From positions 1 to 32,278 of the forward strand of contig JAPOHG010000023.1 of assembly GCA_029979565.1 (NCBI GenBank): a stretch of DNA of 32,278 nucleotides. Reading direction: 5' to 3'. The translations under genes and the position numbers were made by a program. Source of the stretch: a bacterium (lineage in GTDB: Bacteria > Bacteroidota > Bacteroidia > Flavobacteriales_D > Sanyastnellaceae). The notes beneath the pieces are model-generated. The model was given only the letters and a program-made list of their open reading frames with translations, made no database searches and was not told the origin of the DNA. Within the stretch, counting starts at the first letter, position 1. Each line of letters begins with the position of its first letter. Shown in pieces: positions 15,388 through 25,271 of the stretch.

Positions 15388-15798
15388 TTAGCAGTATTCG
15401 TCAAAGGCCATTTGCAGGTTCTCCGCAATCATTTCGGCGGTGCGGCCTTCGATGTGGTGACGCTCGATCATGTGGACCAATCGGCCGTCCTTGAACAGCC
15501 CAATGCTCGGTGAGCTGGGCGGGTAAGGCAACATGAATTTGCGTGCTCGGTCAACCGCTTCGCGGTCCACCCCGGCAAACGCAGTTGTCAAGTGTGTGGG
15601 CAGTTTGCTGTGCTGCAATGCGAGCTTGACACCGGGGCGCATGGCGCCTGCAGCGCAACCGCACACGCTGTTGATCACCACGAGGGTGGTGCCGGATTCA
15701 TTGAGTGCAGCGTCCACCGCTTCGGGTGAAAGCAATTCGGTCATTCCGGCCTCGGTGAGGTCGGCTTTCATGGGAGCTACGAGTTCGGGTGGGTACAT
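15388..15798 (-). CDS. BrxA/BrxB-type bacilliredoxin
   Basis: A 136-residue protein beginning MYPPELVAPMKADL, with the active-site motif CGC (Cys46-Gly47-Cys48) in VINSVCGCAAGAMRPG, diagnostic of the YphP/YqiW family. In Bacillus these proteins remove bacillithiol from mixed disulfides; in Bacteroidota homologues they are taken to act as thiol-disulfide reductases with a similar role. The last residue is an additional cysteine. It begins 9 bases after aspS and ends 9 bases before the membrane-protein gene, suggesting a shared transcript. Confidence 0.93.
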   Translation of the reverse strand: MYPPELVAPMKADLTEAGMTELLSPEAVDAALNESGTTLVVINSVCGCAAGAMRPGVKLALQHSKLPTHLTTAFAGVDREAVDRARKFMLPYPPSSPSIGLFKDGRLVHMIERHHIEGRTAEMIAENLQMAFDEYC

Positions 15799-15807
15799 GG
15801 CTTGAAA

Positions 15808-17568
15808 TTATGCTTCGTCTTCCGCTGCTGTGGAGCGGAGGTACAGTTCGTCGTATTGTTCGTCGTGGATGGGGCTCGGTGCGTCGATCATGACGTCGCG
15901 GCCAGAATTGTTTTTTGGGAAGGCGATGAAATCCCGGATCGAATCGCTGCCGCCGAAGAGCGAGCAGAGGCGATCGAAGCCAAGTGCCAGTCCGCCGTGC
16001 GGTGGAGCACCGTATTGGAAGGCGTTCATCAAGAAGCCAAACTGGGCCTCCGCCTCTTCCGGGGTAAAGCCGAGCAGGTCAAACATGCGAGCCTGGATGG
16101 CTTTGTCATGGATTCGGATGGAGCCCCCGCCGATTTCCACCCCGTTGATGACCATGTCGTACGCGTTGGCCCTCACCGCGCCGGGGTCGGAATCGATGAG
16201 GTCGAAATGCTCGGGCTTCGGCGAGGTGAACGGGTGGTGCATGGCGTGGTAACGTTCGGTGTCTTCGTCCCACTCGAGGAGCGGGAAGTCCACCACCCAC
16301 AAGGGCTTGAAGACCTTGGGGTCGCGCAATTCCAATGCACTTCCCATGTGCAGACGCAACTCGTTCAGTTGGTTGCGAACCCGGTTCAAATCTCCGGAGA
16401 GCATGAGAATCAAATCCCCAGGCTTGGCGCCGGAATGGGCCGCCCACGCCGCTTGTTTCTCGGCGTCAAAGAACTTGTCCACGCTGGACTTGAAGGTGCC
16501 GTCTTCGTTGACTTTGCAGTACACCAGGCCTTTGGCTCCAATCTGTGGACGCTTGACCCAATCGGTCAGGGCATCGAGTTGCTTGCGGGTGTAATTCGCG
16601 CAACCGGGAGCTACGATGCCCAACACCGCTTCAGCGTTGTCGAACACGCCGAACCCTTGCCCTTGGGCAACCGGCCCGAAGTCGACGAACTCCATGCCGA
16701 AGCGCACGTCGGGCTTGTCGCTGCCATAGCGCTCCATGGCCTCGTCGTAGGTCATGCGCGGGAACGCCTCGATTTCAACGTCGAGGACGGTTTTGAAGAG
16801 GTGGCGCACGAGGTGCTCAAACGTCTGAAGCACGTCTTCTTGCTCCACAAACGCCATCTCGCAGTCAATTTGCGTGAATTCCGGCTGGCGATCGGCGCGA
16901 AGGTCTTCGTCGCGGAAGCACTTGACGATCTGGTAGTAGCGGTCGTATCCGCTGACCATCAAAAGCTGCTTAAACGTTTGTGGACTTTGCGGCAATGCGT
17001 AAAACTGCCCGGGGTTCATGCGCGAAGGCACGACAAAATCTCGGGCACCTTCCGGTGTGGACTTGATCAAATACGGGGTCTCAACTTCGATGAATTCTAC
17101 GCCATCGAGGTACTTGCGCGTTTCGATGCTCAAGCGGTGACGGAGCATGAGGTTGCGCTGTACGGGCTTGCGGCGCAAGTCGAGGTAGCGGAATTGCATG
17201 CGCAGGTCGTCGCCGCCATCTGTGTCGTCTTCGATGGTAAATGGCGGGGTTTTGCTGGCATTCAAGACGTCGAGTTGGGTGACTTCGATTTCGATGTCCC
17301 CAGTGGGCATCTGGGCGTTTTTGGATTCGCGGATTTTGACAAGACCGGTCGCCTTGATGACGAATTCCCGGCCGAGTTTCCGAGCGCTCAAGCAAAGCGC
17401 TTCGTTTGAGTCCATGTTGAAGGCCAACTGGGTCAAACCGTAGCGGTCGCGGACGTCGACGAAGGTCATTCCGCCCAAGTCGCGGGTGCGTTGAACCCAA
17501 CCGCTCAAGGTGACGGTTTGGCCTGCGTGTTCGGCGCGCAGTTCGCCGCAAGTATGCGTTCGATGCAT
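15808..17568 (-). CDS. aspS: Aspartyl-tRNA synthetase
   Basis: A 586-residue class II synthetase of the bacterial type, which carries a GAD insertion and is about 580-600 residues long. The N-terminal OB-fold anticodon-binding domain begins [11 protein letters not shown] and contains [13 protein letters not shown]. Motif 2 is [18 protein letters not shown], and motif 3 is [31 protein letters not shown] near the C-terminus. It attaches aspartate to tRNA-Asp; whether it also charges tRNA-Asn cannot be decided here. It leads a minus-strand run (bacilliredoxin, membrane protein, trpS) and is divergent from the carboxyltransferase gene. An exact -7 element is at 17597-17604. Confidence 0.97.
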   Translation of the reverse strand: MHRTHTCGELRAEHAGQTVTLSGWVQRTRDLGGMTFVDVRDRYGLTQLAFNMDSNEALCLSARKLGREFVIKATGLVKIRESKNAQMPTGDIEIEVTQLDVLNASKTPPFTIEDDTDGGDDLRMQFRYLDLRRKPVQRNLMLRHRLSIETRKYLDGVEFIEVETPYLIKSTPEGARDFVVPSRMNPGQFYALPQSPQTFKQLLMVSGYDRYYQIVKCFRDEDLRADRQPEFTQIDCEMAFVEQEDVLQTFEHLVRHLFKTVLDVEIEAFPRMTYDEAMERYGSDKPDVRFGMEFVDFGPVAQGQGFGVFDNAEAVLGIVAPGCANYTRKQLDALTDWVKRPQIGAKGLVYCKVNEDGTFKSSVDKFFDAEKQAAWAAHSGAKPGDLILMLSGDLNRVRNQLNELRLHMGSALELRDPKVFKPLWVVDFPLLEWDEDTERYHAMHHPFTSPKPEHFDLIDSDPGAVRANAYDMVINGVEIGGGSIRIHDKAIQARMFDLLGFTPEEAEAQFGFLMNAFQYGAPPHGGLALGFDRLCSLFGGSDSIRDFIAFPKNNSGRDVMIDAPSPIHDEQYDELYLRSTAAEDEA

Positions 17569-17596
17569 GGTTCCTGAATGATTTTTTTCAGACGCC

Positions 17597-17604
17597 CAAA
17601 GGTA
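17597..17604 (-). promoter_or_regulatory. Bacteroidota -7 promoter element for aspS
   Basis: The minus strand reads TACCTTTG, an exact TAnnTTTG match, 28 bases before the aspS ATG. No clear TTG at -33. Confidence 0.5.
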
Positions 17605-17642
17605 CGGTGCGAAGTGCGGTCATTCCTAGGCGCCCGTATCCG

Positions 17643-17650
17643 TAGATTTG
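17643..17650 (+). promoter_or_regulatory. Bacteroidota -7 promoter element for the carboxyltransferase gene
   Basis: TAGATTTG matches TAnnTTTG exactly and is separated from the ATG at 17655 by only four bases (CTTC), implying a leaderless or near-leaderless transcript. Confidence 0.6.
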
Positions 17651-17654
17651 CTTC

Positions 17655-19196
17655 ATGGAACAGCACAGAAACCGGCTGAATGAATTGCGTGAACAAGCGA
17701 TGCAAGGAGGCGGAGAGAAGCGCATTGAGGCCCAACATGCCAAAGGCAAATTGACGACGCGTGAACGCCTGAACTTGCTCCTGGACCCCGATAGTTTCGA
17801 GGAATTGGGGATGCTTGTGAAGCACCGTTCGACCAACTTCGGGTTGGACAAACAGCAGTTCCTCGGCGACGGTGTTGTGACGGGCTACGGCCGAGTCAAC
17901 GGTCGGCTGGTGTACGTGTTTTCGCAGGACTTTACGGTGCTGGGAGGATCCCTCGCCGAGTCCCACGCCAAGAAAATCTGCCGCGTCATGGACCTCGCCA
18001 TGAAGAATGGCGCCCCCCTGATTGGCCTCAACGACAGCGGCGGCGCGCGCATCCAAGAGGGTGTGGTGTCGCTTGGGGGCTATGCGGACATTTTTTACCG
18101 CAACGTGCGTGCCAGCGGTGTAGTTCCACAATTGAGTGCCATCCTCGGTCCTTGTGCGGGCGGGGCGGTCTACTCACCGGCCTTGACGGATTTCATTTTC
18201 ATGGCCGAAGGCACGAGCTACATGTTCGTGACCGGCCCCAACGTCGTGAAAACCGTGACGCATGAGGAAGTGACGAGCGAAGAGTTGGGCGGGGCCAAAA
18301 CGCACGCGAGCAAGTCGGGTGTCACCCATTTCACGGCGGCCAACGAAGCGCTTGTGATTCAGCACATCAAAGACGTCTTAAGCTTCCTCCCACAAAACTG
18401 CGAGGAGGATCCGGAAGCCTTGGATTACACGCCGGGCGATGAACAACGTCCCGGATTGGATGCGGTCGTTCCGGAGAGCGCGCAGCAACCGTACGACATC
18501 CGCGAGGTGGTGAACCAGGTCTGTGACGCAGGGACATTTACAGAAGTCCAAAAAGACTACGCCGAGAACATCGTTTGCGGCTTTGCACGCTTGGCCGGCA
18601 GGAGCATCGGGGTGGTGGCCAACCAACCCGCGTTCCTAGCTGGGGTGCTCGACATCAAGGCCTCGACAAAAGCGGCGCGTTTCGTGCGCACATGCGACGC
18701 ATTCAATGTTCCGCTGCTCGTGTTGGAGGACGTTCCTGGCTTTCTGCCCGGAACGGACCAAGAGTGGAACGGCATCATCACCAACGGTGCCAAACTCCTG
18801 TACGCCTTCAGCGAAGCGACGGTACCGCGCATCACGGTCATCACCCGCAAGGCCTACGGCGGCGCGTACGATGTCATGAACAGCCAGCACATCGGCGCGG
18901 ACCTCGTGTACGCGTGGCCGACGGCAGAGATTGCCGTCATGGGTGCCAAAGGCGCGGCGGAGATCATTTTCAAGCGCGAAATCGCCGCATCAGAAGATCC
19001 TGAGGCTACGTGGAAGGAGAAGGAGGCGGAATACGCGGAGCTGTTTGCGCATCCCTACAATGCAGCAGCCCGAGGTTATGTGGATGAGGTCATCCTTCCA
19101 CACAACACCCGGGCCAAACTGATTCGAGCATTTGACATGCTCCAGAACAAAGTGGACACCCTGCCGCGCAAGAAGCACAGCAACCTTCCGCTCTGA
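17655..19196 (+). CDS. Acyl-CoA carboxylase carboxyltransferase (beta) subunit, propionyl-CoA/methylmalonyl-CoA type
   Basis: A 513-residue protein with the two-lobed crotonase-like carboxyltransferase fold. The N-lobe has LNDSGGARIQEGVVSLGGYADIF and GPCAGGAVYSPALTDFIFM; the C-lobe has NQPAFLAGVLDIKASTKAARFVRTCDAFNVPLL, followed by RKAYGGAYDVM. These are typical of PccB/MmdA-type subunits, which move carboxyl groups between biotin and propionyl-CoA (or methylmalonyl-CoA). No biotin carboxylase or biotin carrier gene lies nearby, so the partner is encoded elsewhere. The sequence does not settle between propionyl-CoA carboxylase and a Na+-pumping decarboxylase. Its stop abuts the stop of the convergent thioredoxin-like gene with no gap. 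Confidence 0.95.
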   Translation: MEQHRNRLNELREQAMQGGGEKRIEAQHAKGKLTTRERLNLLLDPDSFEELGMLVKHRSTNFGLDKQQFLGDGVVTGYGRVNGRLVYVFSQDFTVLGGSLAESHAKKICRVMDLAMKNGAPLIGLNDSGGARIQEGVVSLGGYADIFYRNVRASGVVPQLSAILGPCAGGAVYSPALTDFIFMAEGTSYMFVTGPNVVKTVTHEEVTSEELGGAKTHASKSGVTHFTAANEALVIQHIKDVLSFLPQNCEEDPEALDYTPGDEQRPGLDAVVPESAQQPYDIREVVNQVCDAGTFTEVQKDYAENIVCGFARLAGRSIGVVANQPAFLAGVLDIKASTKAARFVRTCDAFNVPLLVLEDVPGFLPGTDQEWNGIITNGAKLLYAFSEATVPRITVITRKAYGGAYDVMNSQHIGADLVYAWPTAEIAVMGAKGAAEIIFKREIAASEDPEATWKEKEAEYAELFAHPYNAAARGYVDEVILPHNTRAKLIRAFDMLQNKVDTLPRKKHSNLPL

Positions 19197-19859
19197 TTAC
19201 TTTGAAACGCGCTTGATGGAGCAGCCGATGGCTTTGGTCTCGGCCACGCCGACAGGCTTGCCATTGGCCACCGCTGTAATAGCGTCTTGCACATAGCGCT
19301 CTGATACCGCTCCAGCGTCGCTTACGTTGTCGTCAATGGAACCGCGGTACACGAGGTTCATGTCCCCGTCAAAGAGGTAGACATGCGGCGTTTTCAACGC
19401 ACCGAATGCATCGGCCAATTGGTGGTTGGCGTCCAGCAAGTAGGGCATGCCATAGTTGTTTGTTCGAGCGTGCACTTTCATCGCGTCCATGCTGTCGTGG
19501 TTGTCGCGCTTGGCTTCGTTGGAGTTGACCAAGACCATGGAAACGCCGTTTTCTTTGGCGAAGATGGCGGTCTCGTTGTAGCGGCCTTCCCAGCCGTCAC
19601 TTTTTTCCCCGTTGCCGACTACGAAGGGGCAGGTGTTGCAGCTGAATACGACGAGCAACCCGTTGGGGCCAGCGGCCGTATTGAGGCTCATTTGCGTGCC
19701 GTTGACGTTCATCATGAGCACGTCGGCAAGCGGGGCCTTGGAGCCGATAGCGAGTTCAGGTTGGGGCTCAGCGAGGCCAGCGCTTGTCATGAAGACACCG
19801 AGGGCGAGGGCAGAGGCCACGCCGAGGGCACCTTTAATGGGGGAGAGTAAGAAGTTCAT
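19197..19859 (-). CDS. Secreted thioredoxin-like (redoxin) family protein
   Basis: The start at 19859 gives 220 residues with a signal peptide (MNFLLSPIKGALGVASALALG...GLA); a longer frame upstream would bury this signal. The mature part has the thioredoxin fold with FSCNTCPFV (Cys74-x-x-Cys77), then DANHQLADAFGALKTPHVYLFD with the cis-Pro-like TP. A further cysteine is near the C-terminus (Cys213). It is probably a periplasmic thiol-disulfide oxidoreductase or peroxidase-like redoxin; the N-T dipeptide between the cysteines is not one I can link to a subfamily. It lies 96 bases downstream of queA on the same strand and has no clear TAnnTTTG of its own. Confidence 0.85.
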   Translation of the reverse strand: MNFLLSPIKGALGVASALALGVFMTSAGLAEPQPELAIGSKAPLADVLMMNVNGTQMSLNTAAGPNGLLVVFSCNTCPFVVGNGEKSDGWEGRYNETAIFAKENGVSMVLVNSNEAKRDNHDSMDAMKVHARTNNYGMPYLLDANHQLADAFGALKTPHVYLFDGDMNLVYRGSIDDNVSDAGAVSERYVQDAITAVANGKPVGVAETKAIGCSIKRVSK

Positions 19860-19922
19860 ATCGTCAATAACCGTTGGTTTCCGACGAAGTTCGTTCATCC
19901 GCGGCCAATGCGCCGCAGAAAA

Positions 19923-19940
19923 TTTGCAAATGCATGCAAA
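19923..19940. repeat. Inverted repeat TTTGCA-N6-TGCAAA between queA and the thioredoxin-like gene
   Basis: A perfect 6+6 inverted repeat 15 bases after the queA stop. On the minus strand the stem is followed by ATTTTCT, so it may be a weak terminator for queA. It could instead be an operator for the downstream gene. Confidence 0.35.
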
Positions 19941-19955
19941 CGGAAGCCCAGCAGC

Positions 19956-21005
19956 TTACCGGATCAACAACGCATCGCCGTATGCGAAGAAGCGGTACTT
20001 CTCCTTCATGGCCTCGTTGTACGCCTCCATAATGAGGTCGTATCCACCAAACGCAGAGCTGAGCATAAGCAAGGTGCTCTGGGGCGTGTGGAAGTTGGTG
20101 ATCAATGCGTCCGAGATTTTGAAGTCGTACTTCGGGAAGATGAACTTGTTGGTCCATCCGTTGTACGGTTTCAAGGTGTCCGTGGTGCTTACAGAGGTCT
20201 CCATGGCGCGCATCGCGGTAGCTCCCACCGAAACCACCCGGCGGCCTTCTGCTTTGGCGCGGTTCACGCGCGCGACGCAATCCTCAGGGATGATGAGCTG
20301 CTCGGAATCCACCTTGTGCTTGGTGAGGTCTTCTACCTCAACCGGACGGAATGTGCCCAATCCGATGTGGAGGGTCAAGAAGGTCAGGTCAATGCCTTTT
20401 ATTTCGAGGCGCTTCAGCAATTGCTTGGAGAAGTGCAAACCGGCGGTCGGAACGGCAACGGCACCGAGTTTGTCGGCGTATATCGTCTGGAAACGCTCGC
20501 GGTCCTCGGGTTCCACCTCCCGCTCGAGGTACTTGGGGATGGGGGTCTCACCCAACTTGGAGATGACCTCCATGAACTCCTCGTACGAGCCGTCGAACAA
20601 AAAACGCAACGTCCGGCCGCGCGACGTGGTGTTGTCGATGACTTCTGCCACCAACTCGTCGTTCTCACCGAAGTAGAGCTTGTTCCCGATGCGGATTTTA
20701 CGTGCGGGGTCCACGAGCACATCCCACAGGATGCTTTCGCGGTTCAGTTCGCGAAGCAAAAAGACCTCGATGACGGCGCCGGTCTTCTCCTTGTTGCCGT
20801 ACAATTTGGCTGGGAAAACCTTGGTGTCGTTGGCCACAAATACATCGCCTTCATCGAATTCATCCAAGACGTCCTTGAACATCTTGTGCTCAATCTTTCC
20901 GGTGTCCTTGTGGACGACCATCAAGCGGCTGTCGTCTCGGTTTTCGAGGGGCCGTTGAGCAATGAGGTCGGGTGAAATTTCGTATTTGAAAGAAGATAAC
21001 TTCAT
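19956..21005 (-). CDS. queA: S-adenosylmethionine:tRNA ribosyltransferase-isomerase
   Basis: QueA transfers and isomerises the ribosyl group of S-adenosylmethionine onto 7-aminomethyl-7-deazaguanine in tRNA, giving epoxyqueuosine at the wobble position. From the ATG at 21005 ([30 protein letters not shown]) the protein is 349 residues, normal for the family. Characteristic segments are [24 protein letters not shown] and [11 protein letters not shown]. The frame extends 16 codons further upstream, but that part overlaps the promoter and is not conserved in kind. A full promoter (TTG at -33, TAGCTTTG at -7) lies directly upstream, so it is probably transcribed separately from truB. Confidence 0.97.
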   Translation of the reverse strand: MKLSSFKYEISPDLIAQRPLENRDDSRLMVVHKDTGKIEHKMFKDVLDEFDEGDVFVANDTKVFPAKLYGNKEKTGAVIEVFLLRELNRESILWDVLVDPARKIRIGNKLYFGENDELVAEVIDNTTSRGRTLRFLFDGSYEEFMEVISKLGETPIPKYLEREVEPEDRERFQTIYADKLGAVAVPTAGLHFSKQLLKRLEIKGIDLTFLTLHIGLGTFRPVEVEDLTKHKVDSEQLIIPEDCVARVNRAKAEGRRVVSVGATAMRAMETSVSTTDTLKPYNGWTNKFIFPKYDFKISDALITNFHTPQSTLLMLSSAFGGYDLIMEAYNEAMKEKYRFFAYGDALLIR

Positions 21006-21022
21006 GGCGCTGTATAAGGCGG

Positions 21023-21053
21023 CAAAGCTAAGGAATTCGCAATCAAAGGTCAA
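21023..21053 (-). promoter_or_regulatory. queA promoter (TTG-N20-TAGCTTTG)
   Basis: On the minus strand, TTG (21051-21053) and the exact -7 element TAGCTTTG (21023-21030) are 20 bases apart, matching the Bacteroidota sigma-A consensus. The -7 element ends 17 bases before the queA ATG. Confidence 0.65.
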
Positions 21054-21069
21054 CCGCTTCAGGGGCCGG

Positions 21070-21801
21070 TCAAATCGGGGTGGCTTCGATGGCGGAAAGC
21101 ACGTCCGTCAATGGCCTGCACGCGTCGATGCTGTACGCGCCGCTGCGCGTTCTTCGCAGGCCCACCAGGTGCCCGCCGACCCCTAGTGCATTGCCGAGGT
21201 CCCGAGCGATGGCGCGGATGTAAGTGCCCTTCGAACAGTCGATTTCGGCCGTGACGTCTACCACCGTGTGGCCGTCGATGGTACGCGCCTCGACCGATCC
21301 GATGTCAAACCTCGAGATGTCGATGGTGGCGGCCTTCAGTTCGATGTCGCCGCCCTTTCGGGCAACAGCGTAGGCCTTTTGCCCCTTGATTTTTTTGGCG
21401 CTGTAGAGCGGGGGCATTTGGTCGATGGTGCCGGTTTGCTGCGCTGCAGCGGCGACGACTGCCGCTTTGTCGATGTGCTGAGCATGCACCCATTCGCTCA
21501 CGGGCAATTCGGCATCCAGGCACGGGGTCGTGGCGCCGAGTCGAATGGTCGCGGTGTAGGATTTGGCGTCAGACTGGAGGCCCTCAATGGCTTTGGTGGC
21601 ACGGCCGGTGCAAATGACCAGCACACCCGTCGCGAGCGGGTCGAGGGTGCCGGCATGGCCGACCTTGAATTTCTTCACGCCAAGGCGGTTCCGCAGGGTC
21701 CAGCGGAGCTTATTGACGACGTCGAACGAGGTCCACTCGAGGGGCTTGTCGAGTAGCAGGATCTGCCCGTCCACAAAGCGCTGCTGGGACGAAAAATCCA
21801 T
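21070..21801 (-). CDS. truB: tRNA pseudouridine(55) synthase
   Basis: TruB makes the universal pseudouridine in the T-loop of tRNAs. The chosen ATG at 21801 gives 243 residues beginning [29 protein letters not shown], normal for the family start. The catalytic aspartate is Asp54 in [14 protein letters not shown]. The RNA-binding segment ADV-like region ends with [18 protein letters not shown]. An ATG at 21834 or 21840 would overlap the end of mfd by up to 17 bases and add residues not expected in the family. It follows mfd by 22 bases and is probably co-transcribed. Confidence 0.95.
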   Translation of the reverse strand: MDFSSQQRFVDGQILLLDKPLEWTSFDVVNKLRWTLRNRLGVKKFKVGHAGTLDPLATGVLVICTGRATKAIEGLQSDAKSYTATIRLGATTPCLDAELPVSEWVHAQHIDKAAVVAAAAQQTGTIDQMPPLYSAKKIKGQKAYAVARKGGDIELKAATIDISRFDIGSVEARTIDGHTVVDVTAEIDCSKGTYIRAIARDLGNALGVGGHLVGLRRTRSGAYSIDACRPLTDVLSAIEATPI

Positions 21802-21823
21802 CACCGCAAAATCGGAGGCGGAC

Positions 21824-24800
21824 CTACTTCCCATCGGCAAGGGCTTCAGGTTGGGTGTAATCCGGAGCGGCTTCTTCGGCGCGTAATCCGGCGATGTCCT
21901 CGAGGACGCGCAAGGCGGCGAGGGGACTGGTGATGTTTTCGATGCTCATGCGCAGGGCGTTGTTGCGCTGGTACATCTTGGTGTCGCGGGCGTGGTGTTT
22001 GAGGTAATTGAGGATGCGCGCAAACGTCGGACCTTGGAAGAACGGGCTGTCTTCGTCGGCGATGAAGGCCGCGATCATTTTCCCACCCTTCAGCATGATT
22101 TTTTCCATCCCGAGGTACTCGGCCAACCACCGGAGTCGAATGGTTTCGATGAGGTCCTCCGTTTCTTGTGGCAAGGGTCCAAACCGGTCCTCCAACCGCT
22201 CCTTGAATTCCACCAGATCCGACGCTTTGTCGAGGTCGTCGAGCTCGCGGTACAAGGAAATGCGTTCGGGGATGTCCGAAACGTAATGGTCGGGGATCAT
22301 CAGCTGGAAATCCGTCTCGATGGCAGCCTCCACCACAAACCGCTGGCTGGCTTTGTTTTCTTCTTCGAACAGTTCGGCGAACGACTCTTGCTTGAGCTCT
22401 TGCACGGCTTCGGCGAGGATCTTTTGGTACATGTCAAAGCCCAGTTCCGAAATGAAACCGCTTTGTTCGCCGCCGAGGAGGTCACCGGCACCCCGTATGT
22501 CAAGGTCGCGCATGGCAATTTGGATGCCGCTTCCCAAGTCGCTGAATTGCTCAATCGCCTGGAGGCGTTTTCGGCTTTCGTCAGGCAACAAGCTAAGGGG
22601 TGGTGACAGCAGGTAGCAGAAGGCTTTTTTGTTCGATCGGCCGACGCGTCCACGGAGTTGGTGCAGGTCACTCAGGCCGAATTGATGCGCATCGTTTATT
22701 ATCATTGTATTGGCATTGCTAATATCAATACCTGACTCAATGATGGTGGTGGCGATGAGGACGTCAAAGGCGCCGTCGATGAACCGGGCCATGACGTCTT
22801 CGAGTTGTTTTCCGTCCATTTGGCCGTGGCCAATCCCGACGCGTGCGTCTGGCACAAGCCGGGAGATCATGCCGGCCACTTCCTGGATGTTTTTGACACG
22901 GTTGTTGACGAAATAGACCTGGCCGCCGCGACTCAATTCGTACGAGACGGCATCCCGGATTACTTCTTCGTTGAACGGTGAAAGGGTGGTCTCGACGGGT
23001 TGGCGGTTCGGCGGCGGCGTGGCAATGGTACTCAAGTCCCGCGCGCCCATCAAGCTGAACTGAAGCGTACGAGGGATGGGGGTGGCTGTGAGGGTTAGGG
23101 TATCGACGTTCGCTCGAATGGTTTTGAGCTTGTCTTTGACCGCCACACCGAACTTCTGCTCTTCGTCTATGATAAGCAGGCCGAGGTCTTTGAACTCAAC
23201 ACGCTTGCCGACTAGGGCGTGTGTGCCGATCAAAATATCGACTTGCCCGCCCTTCAGTTTTTTGAGCGTTTCGGTGAGCTTCTTACCGGTCTTGAATCGA
23301 TTGATGTAGTCCACGGTGACCGGGAAATCGCGCAAGCGCCGCGTGAAGCTGCGGTAGTGCTGCATGGACAGAATGGTGGTCGGCACGAGGACGGCCACCT
23401 GCTTTCCGTCGGCTGCAGCCTTGAACGCCGCACGGATGGCGACTTCGGTTTTTCCAAAGCCGACATCTCCGCACACGAGGCGGTCCATTGGGGTGGAGCG
23501 CTCCATGTCTTTTTTGACGGCGTGGATGGCCGCTCGCTGATCCGGAGTCTCCTCGAACATGAAGCTGGCTTCAAGTTCGTGGAGCATGTAATTGTCCGGG
23601 GAAAACGTAAATCCTTTTGATGATTTTCGTTTAGCATACAATTTCAACAAATCAAACGCCAACTCTTTGACGCGCGACTTGGTTTTGGCCTTGGTAGCCG
23701 CCCAGGTTCCGGTGCCGAGCTTGCTGATTTTCGGCGCGGTGCCTTCTTTCGATGAATACTTCGATATCCGGTGAAGGGAATGGATGTTGACGTACAGGAC
23801 GTCGCCTCCGCGGTAACTCAGCCGGATGGCCTCCTGCTCCTTGCCGTTGACGTCGATTTTCTGCAAACCCCCGAACTGCCCGATGCCGTGGTCGATGTGC
23901 ACCACATAGTCGCCGGGTTGCAGGGCGGAGAGCTCCTTGAGGGTCAAGGCTTGCTTGCTCTTTTTGAAGCCTTCTTTCAGCCGGAATCGGTGGTAGCGTT
24001 CGAACAACTGATGGTCCGTGTACACCAATAACTTCAGCTGTTTGTCCACAAAGCCCTGGCTCAGCTCGATGGGAATGGGGTGGTGTGGGACCTCGGCTTC
24101 GCGGTCCGCGAAAATATCATGCAGCCGCTCGATTTGCGTAGCCTGCCCGGCCACAATGACGTTGTGGTAGCCTTGCCGGTGGTTGGCCTGCAAATTCGAG
24201 GTGATGAGGTCAAAGTTCTTATTGAAGCTCGGCTGCTGGATCATGTCCCAGTCGATGACCACCCGATTCGGAAACGTGGTTCCCCCGTCGAACTCGACCA
24301 CGTGGAAGGGTTCGAGGAGGCTTTCCAGCCGCTCTGGAGCGATGAACAGGGCTTCCGGCGGGGTGAATTTGACGGCATCCGAAACGCGTTCGAAAGCGCT
24401 TTCGGCACGCTCCATGGCCTTTTCCAATTGGCGTTCGGTGCGCTTGGCATCGGCCATCCATATCCGGGTGTCCGCCGGAATAAAGTTGAAAAGCGGTTCG
24501 ACGGATTCGTGAAGGCTTTGATCGCCAATGTTGGGAACCACCACCGCCCGGGTCATCTTGTTGACGCTGAGTTGGGAGATGGGATCAAACTTCCGGATGG
24601 AGTCCACTTCGTCGCCAAAGAATTCAATGCGGTACGGGTGGTCAAACGAATAGGAAAACACATCCACAATGCCCCCGCGCACCGCGTATTGACCCGGTTC
24701 GTAGACAAAATCAACCTTGCTGAATCCGTATTCAATGAACACCTCGTCGAGGAAGTCCAGGGTGTACTTCTCGCCCAGGGCCAGAGCGAAGGTCTGCTCA

Positions 24801-25252
24801 GAGAGCTCGCGCTTGCTGATGACCTGCTCGGCAATGGCTTCTCCGAAGGTCACAATGGCGAGTCCTTTGCCGTGACGGTTGATCTCGTTCAGGACTTCGG
24901 CCCGCATGGCGATGTTGGCGTTCTCCGTAACCTCCTCTTGGTACGGAACCCGTGCCGAACGCGGGAAAAAGAGCACGTTGTGGGTATCACCAATCAGCTG
25001 CTGCAGGTCGTTGAGGAAGTAGGCTGCCGACTCCTTGTCGTCCAAGACGAAGAGGTGACTCGGGGCATCGTGCAAGGCAGAATCGTCCACGACTTCCCCG
25101 CCAGGGCTCAAAATCGAAGCCGCGAGCAAGGCCGGTGCGGACCCCACAATCCCTTTGAGTTCGGCCTTGGAACCGTCGTTTTCCCAGCAGGCGTTGAGCA
25201 GGTGAGCGCGTCGGTCCGCTCGGTAAAAATTCAGGAGGTCGTCAACGCGCAT
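21824..25252 (-). CDS. mfd: Transcription-repair coupling factor
   Basis: Mfd removes stalled RNA polymerase from lesions and recruits the UvrA-UvrB excision machinery. The protein is 1142 residues, normal length. The N-terminal UvrB-like part includes VPYQEEVTENANIAMRAEVL and GGIVDVFS. The RNA-polymerase-interacting (CarD-like) domain is at about 435-510 (GDYVVHIDHGIGQFGGLQKI). The translocase has Walker A GDVGFGKTEVA at about 593-603 and the DEEQ box (IIDEEQKFGV) near 694. The C-terminal TRCF domain precedes the end. A full promoter lies upstream, overlapping the fbp stop. This makes a second repair gene in the window, but no copy of the SOS-like palindrome is visible before it. Confidence 0.98.
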   Translation of the reverse strand: MRVDDLLNFYRADRRAHLLNACWENDGSKAELKGIVGSAPALLAASILSPGGEVVDDSALHDAPSHLFVLDDKESAAYFLNDLQQLIGDTHNVLFFPRSARVPYQEEVTENANIAMRAEVLNEINRHGKGLAIVTFGEAIAEQVISKRELSEQTFALALGEKYTLDFLDEVFIEYGFSKVDFVYEPGQYAVRGGIVDVFSYSFDHPYRIEFFGDEVDSIRKFDPISQLSVNKMTRAVVVPNIGDQSLHESVEPLFNFIPADTRIWMADAKRTERQLEKAMERAESAFERVSDAVKFTPPEALFIAPERLESLLEPFHVVEFDGGTTFPNRVVIDWDMIQQPSFNKNFDLITSNLQANHRQGYHNVIVAGQATQIERLHDIFADREAEVPHHPIPIELSQGFVDKQLKLLVYTDHQLFERYHRFRLKEGFKKSKQALTLKELSALQPGDYVVHIDHGIGQFGGLQKIDVNGKEQEAIRLSYRGGDVLYVNIHSLHRISKYSSKEGTAPKISKLGTGTWAATKAKTKSRVKELAFDLLKLYAKRKSSKGFTFSPDNYMLHELEASFMFEETPDQRAAIHAVKKDMERSTPMDRLVCGDVGFGKTEVAIRAAFKAAADGKQVAVLVPTTILSMQHYRSFTRRLRDFPVTVDYINRFKTGKKLTETLKKLKGGQVDILIGTHALVGKRVEFKDLGLLIIDEEQKFGVAVKDKLKTIRANVDTLTLTATPIPRTLQFSLMGARDLSTIATPPPNRQPVETTLSPFNEEVIRDAVSYELSRGGQVYFVNNRVKNIQEVAGMISRLVPDARVGIGHGQMDGKQLEDVMARFIDGAFDVLIATTIIESGIDISNANTMIINDAHQFGLSDLHQLRGRVGRSNKKAFCYLLSPPLSLLPDESRKRLQAIEQFSDLGSGIQIAMRDLDIRGAGDLLGGEQSGFISELGFDMYQKILAEAVQELKQESFAELFEEENKASQRFVVEAAIETDFQLMIPDHYVSDIPERISLYRELDDLDKASDLVEFKERLEDRFGPLPQETEDLIETIRLRWLAEYLGMEKIMLKGGKMIAAFIADEDSPFFQGPTFARILNYLKHHARDTKMYQRNNALRMSIENITSPLAALRVLEDIAGLRAEEAAPDYTQPEALADGK

Positions 25253-25271
25253 GTTGCCAGCTATCAGGGGG

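Noticed and set aside
15802..17409. Plus-strand 535-codon open frame
   Set aside because: It is antisense to aspS, with no family signature.
22700..22735. GCATTGCTAATATC segment resembling a half-site of the SOS-like palindrome
   Set aside because: It lies inside mfd, has only one half-site at the right spacing and no promoter nearby.
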